The notes under the pieces were generated by a model. The model saw only the letters and a program-made list of their open reading frames with translations, did no database searches and was not told the DNA's origin. This document shows positions 4,841 to 8,611 of a stretch of 8,611 nucleotides of DNA, in pieces. Made by a program: the position numbers and the translations under genes. Within the stretch, counting starts at the first letter, position 1; each line of letters starts with the position of its first letter. Origin of the DNA: Methanobacteriota archaeon (GTDB taxonomy: Archaea > Halobacteriota > Methanomicrobia > Methanomicrobiales > Methanospirillaceae); assembly GCA_009779205.1 (NCBI GenBank), contig WRER01000018.1:1-8611 (forward strand). The letters are read 5' to 3'.

Positions 4841-5321
4841 CTGCCCAGGACTCAAGATCAGCAAGTACACTGTCCTGTTCATATGATGTCACCCGAACCT
4901 TATCGCGTGTAAAGGTAACATAGTAGAGATCTCCAGATGCAGAATGACAGCGAAGTGTGCAGGAATACGTGTCTTTTGACGCATCCCGAGCAGCAATTCC
5001 ACCAATCATTCCTTCAAGTCCTGTATTCTCTTCAATTGCAAGTACAGACGAAGTAAATCCTGCCTGTGTCGGAGCCTTCACCGTAATCGTTCCAATCACT
5101 TTTCCCATATCATCCTGATACAGCACCTTTCCGGTATAGGACTGCTTTGAAACGCCAACTCCGGGCTGGGCTTCTCCTCGGAACTGATACGGAACACAAT
5201 TCCAGGGGTTCGTTGCTACAACACCAGAAATAATAGCATCAAATGCTGCAAGCGTTGCAATCGGGTATCGAAGCTCGCGTACCGCGGACTTCGATGTTGT
5301 GGTATTGATAAAATCTGCCAT
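4818..5321 (-). CDS. Unrecognised soluble protein (167 aa)
   Basis: I do not recognise the family. The ATG at 5321 is well supported: GGAGGAG at 5334-5328 stands six bases upstream. The protein has no signal peptide and no membrane segment and is predicted to be cytoplasmic. Visible landmarks are NPWNCVPY at 38-45, a beta-rich region with GVGVSKQSYTGKVLYQD at 54-70 and GKVIGTITVKAP at 73-84, a glycine-rich turn (LEGMIGGIAA, 102-111), then paired cysteines in SCTLRC (120-125), and an acidic C-terminal helix (LADLESWADE). The alternating pattern suggests a compact beta-domain. Cys42, C121 and C125 could bind metal. It heads a two-gene unit with the overlapping membrane protein, so the two may work together. 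Its leader is unusually long with a hairpin at the ribosome binding site. Confidence 0.85.
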   Translation of the reverse strand: MADFINTTTSKSAVRELRYPIATLAAFDAIISGVVATNPWNCVPYQFRGEAQPGVGVSKQSYTGKVLYQDDMGKVIGTITVKAPTQAGFTSSVLAIEENTGLEGMIGGIAARDASKDTYSCTLRCHSASGDLYYVTFTRDKVRVTSYEQDSVLADLESWADEISALS

Positions 5322-5327
5322 AGTCTT

Positions 5328-5351
5328 CTCCTCCAGGGACAGAACCCTGGA
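5328..5351 (-). promoter_or_regulatory. Leader hairpin abutting the Shine-Dalgarno
   Basis: On the minus strand TCCAGGG (5351-5345) pairs perfectly with CCCTGGA (5338-5332) around TTCTGT. The last three bases of the stem are the start of the GGAGGAG Shine-Dalgarno (5334-5328), and the ATG is at 5321. Folding would partly hide the ribosome binding site. This is a classic position for translational control by a protein, a small RNA or temperature; which of these, if any, is unknown. Confidence 0.5.
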
Positions 5352-5485
5352 TACTCATAAGGTCAGCACACAGGGTATTAGACAGAAGAACCAAGACGAA
5401 AATGCGCTTCATCTCAGGCTTCAATAGACAAATCAACACATAGCACATGCGCAACAAAATCAGAGGGAAATGGATATTTTCCCAC

Positions 5486-5504
5486 GGTTATAGCTATATT
5501 AACC
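5486..5504 (-). promoter_or_regulatory. Palindromic TATA-like promoter for the two unknown genes
   Basis: TATAGCTATA (5489-5498) is a perfect palindrome, framed by GGTTA (5486-5490) and TAACC (5500-5504). On the minus strand TTAATATAGC makes a plausible TATA box. Expected spacing puts the transcript start near 5470, about 150 bases before the ATG at 5321, a long leader for an archaeal gene. The symmetry could also be a regulator binding site. Confidence 0.4.
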
Positions 5505-5522
5505 TGCTGACAAAATCTTGCG

Positions 5523-5539
5523 CTACATGAAAGATGTAG
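5523..5539. repeat. 6-bp perfect hairpin
   Basis: CTACAT (5523-5528) and ATGTAG (5534-5539) form a perfect stem with loop GAAAG. It lies immediately beside the dispersed palindromic repeat and upstream of the promoter of the unknown gene pair. Confidence 0.45.
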
Positions 5540-5542
5540 TAG

Positions 5543-5622
5543 AACCACGAAACACACGAAAGGCACGAAAAATCAGGGGCACTGACACACACATTTCGTG
5601 TTTTTCGTGTTTCTGGTGGTTA
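5543..5622. repeat. Dispersed palindromic CACGAAA/TTTCGTG repeat
   Basis: The left arm, around AACCACGAAACACACGAAA (5543-5570), and the right arm, around TTTCGTGTTTTTCGTGTTT then GGTGGTT (5594-5622), are near reverse complements with small insertions and a central spacer of about 23 bases. Tandem CACGAAA units inside each arm are typical of a palindromic intergenic repeat seen in many bacterial and archaeal genomes. Spurious frames through it read like KHEKHE and FRAFRVFRG, a known tell-tale of this repeat. It fills most of the gap downstream of cutA; nothing else is seen between 5623 and 5709. Confidence 0.7.
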
Positions 5623-5709
5623 AAAATGGAAGGGGAGAGAGTTACAAATGAAGTTTTGTGATGACATCCAGTATAATATTCCAATTGAACCAAATGACCT
5701 GTCTGGCGC

Positions 5710-6027
5710 TCACTTCTCAACCATCGAGACAACCCACTCACAATACAGCTTCGAACCACGTACAACAGGCACCGCCAGAACCTCAGGCACCTCATATGGA
5801 TGCACTGACAAAATCCACTCCATCAGTGCATCAACCCCTCCTGCCGTCGTCTTCATACACAACAAAATCTCCTCATCCTCACACAAATTCCCCTCCCATC
5901 GATACACCACCGCCACCGGTGTCATAGACACACATGCACAAAGCCCCTTCATAACGGCATTCTTTGCCATTTCACGAGAAAGATCCTCTGGAACGGTACA
6001 GTAAACAACAACAATCTCCTCATTCAT
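5710..6027 (-). CDS. cutA: CutA-type divalent cation tolerance protein (105 aa)
   Basis: Small cytoplasmic protein of the CutA1 family, which forms very stable trimers and binds divalent copper. Its link to metal tolerance is historical and the physiological role is unsettled. Family marks are in order: VVVYCTVPED near the N-terminus (6-15), CACVSMTPV (30-38), the signature YRWEGNLCEDEEILLCMKT (42-60), and HPYEVPEVLAVPV (76-88). Length is normal for the family. It has more cysteines than usual (C10, C30, C32, C49, C57, C96). It starts 12 bases after radB, with GGTGAG at the end of radB as the only, rather distant, ribosome binding candidate, so it is probably the last gene of a larC-radB-cutA operon. 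The family assignment is firm. Confidence 0.93.
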   Translation of the reverse strand: MNEEIVVVYCTVPEDLSREMAKNAVMKGLCACVSMTPVAVVYRWEGNLCEDEEILLCMKTTAGGVDALMEWILSVHPYEVPEVLAVPVVRGSKLYCEWVVSMVEK

Positions 6028-6039
6028 AGTAATTACCCA

Positions 6040-6756
6040 TTACTCACCTGAAAGCAAAAATCCACGCTCTGTAATCACACACATAACAACTCCTCCTTCA
6101 GCACGAGCATGATGCTTTGCAATCCGAATTTTGCGAGCTGATCCATATCGCTCAAGCTGCAACACCACCTTAGAGAGGTGGGCAAGACCAGTTCCACCAA
6201 GTGGCAAAAACTCCTCCTTCGTCAACGACGCCAACGGAGAAAATCCCTGGTACACCTGATTTGTCACAATCACCGGAATATTATACCGTTTTGCAAACCC
6301 AAGCAGCACAACAATCTGACGATTCAACCTCTGCACACTATCCTGCTGCTCAAAATCTGTTCGATAGAGCCCGGTTGCAGAATCAAGCACAAACAACCCA
6401 ATATCCCGAGTTGCAAGCACCTTAGAAGAATCAGAGATCATCTGTCCCTGCTGATCAAAATCTTCAGGCTCAAACAGATACAAAAAATCAGAAAAATCCC
6501 TTGCATTCTCTCCGGCAATCTGAGAAAATCGTTCCACTGAAAAACTCTCAGTATCCATATACACGACACTGCGACCCTTTGCAATCACCTGCACGGCAGC
6601 AAGCATACAAAACGTAGACTTTCCACTCCCAGATTCCCCGTAAAACTGTGTAATCATCCGACGAGGATACCCACCTCCGATCAGCTCATCAAGCGCAGCA
6701 AATCCACTCGGTTCAACGAGATCTGAACCCATTCCATACTTCAAATCGTCACTCAT
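6040..6756 (-). CDS. radB: RadB, RecA-family recombinase paralogue (238 aa)
   Basis: Archaeal RadB is a short RadA/Rad51 paralogue, thought to assist homologous recombination and to bind ATP and DNA with weak ATPase activity. The ATP-binding core is visible: Walker A GESGSGKST at residues 40-48, the YMDTES strand at 66-71, Walker B LFVLDS at 121-126, and VIVTNQVY at 163-170. The C-terminal IAKHHARAEGGV matches the family ending (KHHxRP-like). There is no N-terminal helix-hairpin-helix domain, as expected for RadB and unlike RadA. The start at 6756 is chosen because GGAGGG lies just upstream. An ATG at 6768 lacks a site and would add only four residues. The start overlaps the larC stop (ATGAGTGA), implying translational coupling. 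Confidence 0.95.
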   Translation of the reverse strand: MSDDLKYGMGSDLVEPSGFAALDELIGGGYPRRMITQFYGESGSGKSTFCMLAAVQVIAKGRSVVYMDTESFSVERFSQIAGENARDFSDFLYLFEPEDFDQQGQMISDSSKVLATRDIGLFVLDSATGLYRTDFEQQDSVQRLNRQIVVLLGFAKRYNIPVIVTNQVYQGFSPLASLTKEEFLPLGGTGLAHLSKVVLQLERYGSARKIRIAKHHARAEGGVVMCVITERGFLLSGE

Positions 6757-8023
6757 CCTTCCCTCCATTCCCTGTCACAGATGACGGAAAAACAGCACCA
6801 CCAACCATCTCTCGAGCTTTACTCTCAACCAAACGCATCAGATCCAACAGTGAAACTCCCTCAGCCAGTGCACATCTCTGCACAATATCAAACTCAGGCT
6901 TAAGCGTAAAACATTCACCATCAATATATCCACACTTCACTGGAAACCGATACAGCTGACCATTCACCTCAAGCTCAACCTCCTCAAACACACGCTCTGC
7001 AACAAACCGGTGCACACTCGGCACACATCGAATTCCAAGCGTTCCAAGCAATTTCGCCATCTCACGAGAAAGACGCACTGAATCCTCTGGCAAGGCAATC
7101 ACCTGCACTAAAAACCCAGGCCTCCCCTTCTTCATCACAATCGGTACAGCAACAGCATCTCGTGCACCCTTCTTCATCAACTCCGACAAAGCAAATGAAA
7201 TAGTCTCTCCGGTGACATCATCAACATTTGTCAAAAGCACATCCACCGTGAAAGCCTCCCCTGAAGGTACCGAGACCTTCTCATCTGAAACTTCAAAAAT
7301 CATCACACGAAGGACATTTGAGACACCAACAGGATCTCGCTTTCCTGCACCGTATCCAACAGCACAGACTGATCCTGAACACTCACCTTCAAACGGAAAT
7401 GACGCTGCAAATTCTGCAAGCAATGCAGCACCAGTTGGAGTACATAACTCACCTGCACCATCCCCATTCCGGGCACTCATCTGCATCACCAGAACGCTTT
7501 CTTTAAAAATAGCAACCGTAGCAGGAGCAGGAACGGGATACCGTCCATGTGACATCATCACCTCCCCTGATCCAACTGCAACAGGACGCACAACAACGCC
7601 ATCAGGTGAGAGAAGATACATCGCCATACACGCTCCAAGCACATCTGCAATCGCATCATCAGCACCAACCTCATGAAAATGCACATGATTTATATCATCA
7701 CAGGTACCTGCATGAACCGCACGCTCAGCTCGTGCAATTCGTTCAAACACACGCTTTGCCATCCTGATAACAGAGGGAGGTGCAGGACACCCCTCCACCC
7801 GCTCCATAACCTCAGCAAGGCTTCGGCACACATCATCGGCATGCGTGTCAACTGACACCGCACAAATACCTGCACGATCCACTCTGGACACCGAAGGCCT
7901 CTCTCCAACTGATGCCATCACGCAAAGAACATCCTCTTTTGAAGCACCCGCATCCAAAAGAGCCCCAATAACCATATCACCAGCAGCACCACGCACCGGA
8001 TCAAACAGCACAATCTTCTTCAT
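6749..8023 (-). CDS. larC: LarC, nickel-pincer cofactor metal-insertion protein (424 aa)
   Basis: LarC (DUF111 family) uses CTP in inserting nickel into pyridinium-3,5-bisthiocarboxylic acid mononucleotide, making the nickel-pincer cofactor of lactate racemase and related enzymes. From the ATG at 8023 the motifs are: FDPVRGAAGDM (7-17), the metal-site-like HVHFHEVGADD (113-123), ELCTPTGAALL (192-202), then the LarC2 part with NVDDVTGE (266-273) and MKKGRPG (297-303). It is a single continuous gene, not split by the programmed frameshift known in Lactiplantibacillus. No larA, larB or larE is in the window, so its partner genes or another role must be sought elsewhere. The start could also be the adjacent ATG at 8026; no clear ribosome binding site is seen. 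It is the first gene of the larC-radB-cutA cluster. Confidence 0.93.
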   Translation of the reverse strand: MKKIVLFDPVRGAAGDMVIGALLDAGASKEDVLCVMASVGERPSVSRVDRAGICAVSVDTHADDVCRSLAEVMERVEGCPAPPSVIRMAKRVFERIARAERAVHAGTCDDINHVHFHEVGADDAIADVLGACMAMYLLSPDGVVVRPVAVGSGEVMMSHGRYPVPAPATVAIFKESVLVMQMSARNGDGAGELCTPTGAALLAEFAASFPFEGECSGSVCAVGYGAGKRDPVGVSNVLRVMIFEVSDEKVSVPSGEAFTVDVLLTNVDDVTGETISFALSELMKKGARDAVAVPIVMKKGRPGFLVQVIALPEDSVRLSREMAKLLGTLGIRCVPSVHRFVAERVFEEVELEVNGQLYRFPVKCGYIDGECFTLKPEFDIVQRCALAEGVSLLDLMRLVESKAREMVGGAVFPSSVTGNGGKDE

Positions 8024-8071
8024 CATACACTTCACAAACAACACAAATCACAAACAGGAACAATCGTAATT

Positions 8072-8090
8072 CTAGTACTTATACATCAAA
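8072..8090. promoter_or_regulatory. Shared divergent promoter between larC and the CDC48-type gene
   Basis: The 87-base gap between the divergent genes contains one nearly symmetric element, CTAGTACTTATACATC (8072-8087). Read rightward, CTTATACA is TATA-like and predicts a start near 8108, almost at the ATG at 8111. Read leftward, GTATAAGTAC predicts a start near 8054, about 28 bases before larC. The two TATA-like boxes overlap, so transcription in the two directions may compete. Confidence 0.5.
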
Positions 8091-8110
8091 TAACATATGG
8101 TTGTTGGAAC

Positions 8111-8611
8111 ATGGCAGAAATAGCTCTAAAAGTTGATAGTGCATACCCCTCCGATCTCGGACTGGGCAGAGCACGAATCGATCAAAAGACCATGCAATAT
8201 CTCCTTATATCTCCCGGAGATCTCATCTCGATCACCGGAAAAGAAAGTCAGACCATCGCAAAAGTCTGGCGGCTCAAGCCAGATGACTGGGAGCAGCAAA
8301 AAATTCGTATTGATGGATTTACAAGAACAAATGCAGACATCTCAATCGGCGACACCGTTCGAATCTCCCATATCGGAGACCCCGTCGTCGCAACCCAGGT
8401 AACACTTGCACTCCCTGAAGACATCCCTGAACAACACCTCACACCCTTAATTCAGGCTGCAAAACATCACCTCACTGACTTTCCAATCTCCCTCAATGAT
8501 GCCATTCCAATCCCATTTACAGCAAACTTCTTCCAGACACAGCATATCCAGCTTCGGGCAATAGCTCTCGTTCCAGAAGACGCTCACATCATTGGAAAAG
8601 ATACTGAAATC
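8111..8611 (+). CDS. CDC48/VAT-family AAA+ ATPase, N-domain (gene runs off window)
   Basis: Archaeal CDC48 (VAT, p97 homologue) is a hexameric AAA+ unfoldase with an N-domain and two ATPase domains. The 167 codons present cover the N-domain. Seen are VDSAYPSDLGLGRARID (9-25), SPGDLISITG (34-43), AKVWRLKPDD (50-59), and IRIDGFTRTNADISIGDTVRI (65-85), all characteristic of the double-psi-barrel half. A second subdomain begins near residue 95 (VTLALPEDI). The ATPase modules lie beyond the edge, so the D1/D2 arrangement cannot be checked. The start codon fits the family and follows the TATA-like element by about 28 bases with no Shine-Dalgarno, so the mRNA may be nearly leaderless. It is the only confident full-strength gene on the plus strand here. 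Confidence 0.9.
   Translation, partial: MAEIALKVDSAYPSDLGLGRARIDQKTMQYLLISPGDLISITGKESQTIAKVWRLKPDDWEQQKIRIDGFTRTNADISIGDTVRISHIGDPVVATQVTLALPEDIPEQHLTPLIQAAKHHLTDFPISLNDAIPIPFTANFFQTQHIQLRAIALVPEDAHIIGKDTEI

Noticed and set aside
5239..5412. Minus-strand frame from an ATG at 5412 whose start (MKRIFVLVLLSNTLCADL) looks like a secretion signal
   Set aside because: It lies in the leader and overlaps the start of the well-supported 167-residue gene in another frame, and the sequence after the hydrophobic start is just that gene out of frame. A leader peptide cannot be fully excluded.
5523..5795. Minus-strand frame reading HQKHEKHE and FRAFRVFRG
   Set aside because: Translation of the dispersed palindromic repeat joined to the out-of-frame end of cutA.
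7212..7676. 154-codon plus-strand open frame
   Set aside because: Antisense shadow of larC, whose motifs on the minus strand are unambiguous.

Overview
The window looks like part of a euryarchaeal chromosome, most likely a Methanomicrobiales methanogen and closest in feel to Methanospirillum. That placement is from memory of family resemblance, not a search. Archaeal markers are archaellins with class III (type IV pilin-like) signal peptides, the recombinase paralogue RadB, a CDC48/VAT-type N-domain, AT-rich TATA-like promoters, and oligo-T stretches after genes. Base composition is intermediate.

Left part (1-3260, minus strand): four complete archaellin genes lie head to tail at 3191-701. 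They are only 11-13 bases apart, each with a Shine-Dalgarno sequence touching the previous stop codon. A TATA-like promoter and a short 5' hairpin precede the array and a T8 stretch follows it. Bases 1-34 hold the first 11 codons of a fifth archaellin-type gene with its own promoter. Between it and the array lies about 600 bases with no convincing gene but several strong inverted repeats.

Middle (3260-4250): a graveyard of gene fragments. It holds the C-terminal part of an Rpn/PD-(D/E)XK-type nuclease with a frameshift (minus), a nucleotidyltransferase-like (possibly MNT/HEPN toxin-antitoxin) remnant (plus), and, in frame with that, the last 42 codons plus T-tract of a sixth archaellin copy (plus). 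The last fragment matches the 3' end of the fourth archaellin at 116 of 129 bases, in inverted orientation. The two copies therefore bracket the whole operon and its promoter.

Right-centre (4259-5504, minus): two overlapping genes of unknown function, one for a soluble protein and one for a single-span membrane protein. They are driven from a palindromic promoter with a long leader whose hairpin abuts the ribosome binding site. A dispersed palindromic repeat follows (5543-5622).

Right part (5710-8023, minus): a tight larC-radB-cutA cluster (nickel-pincer cofactor enzyme, RecA-family recombinase paralogue, CutA metal-tolerance-type protein). Divergent from it, across a short shared promoter region, a CDC48-family ATPase gene starts on the plus strand and runs off the window after its N-domain.

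The main point for follow-up is the inverted archaellin 3' end. Recombination between the two copies would flip the operon and swap the C-terminus of the fourth archaellin, in frame and with its own T-tract. This is a hypothesis; a decayed duplication explains the same sequence more simply.
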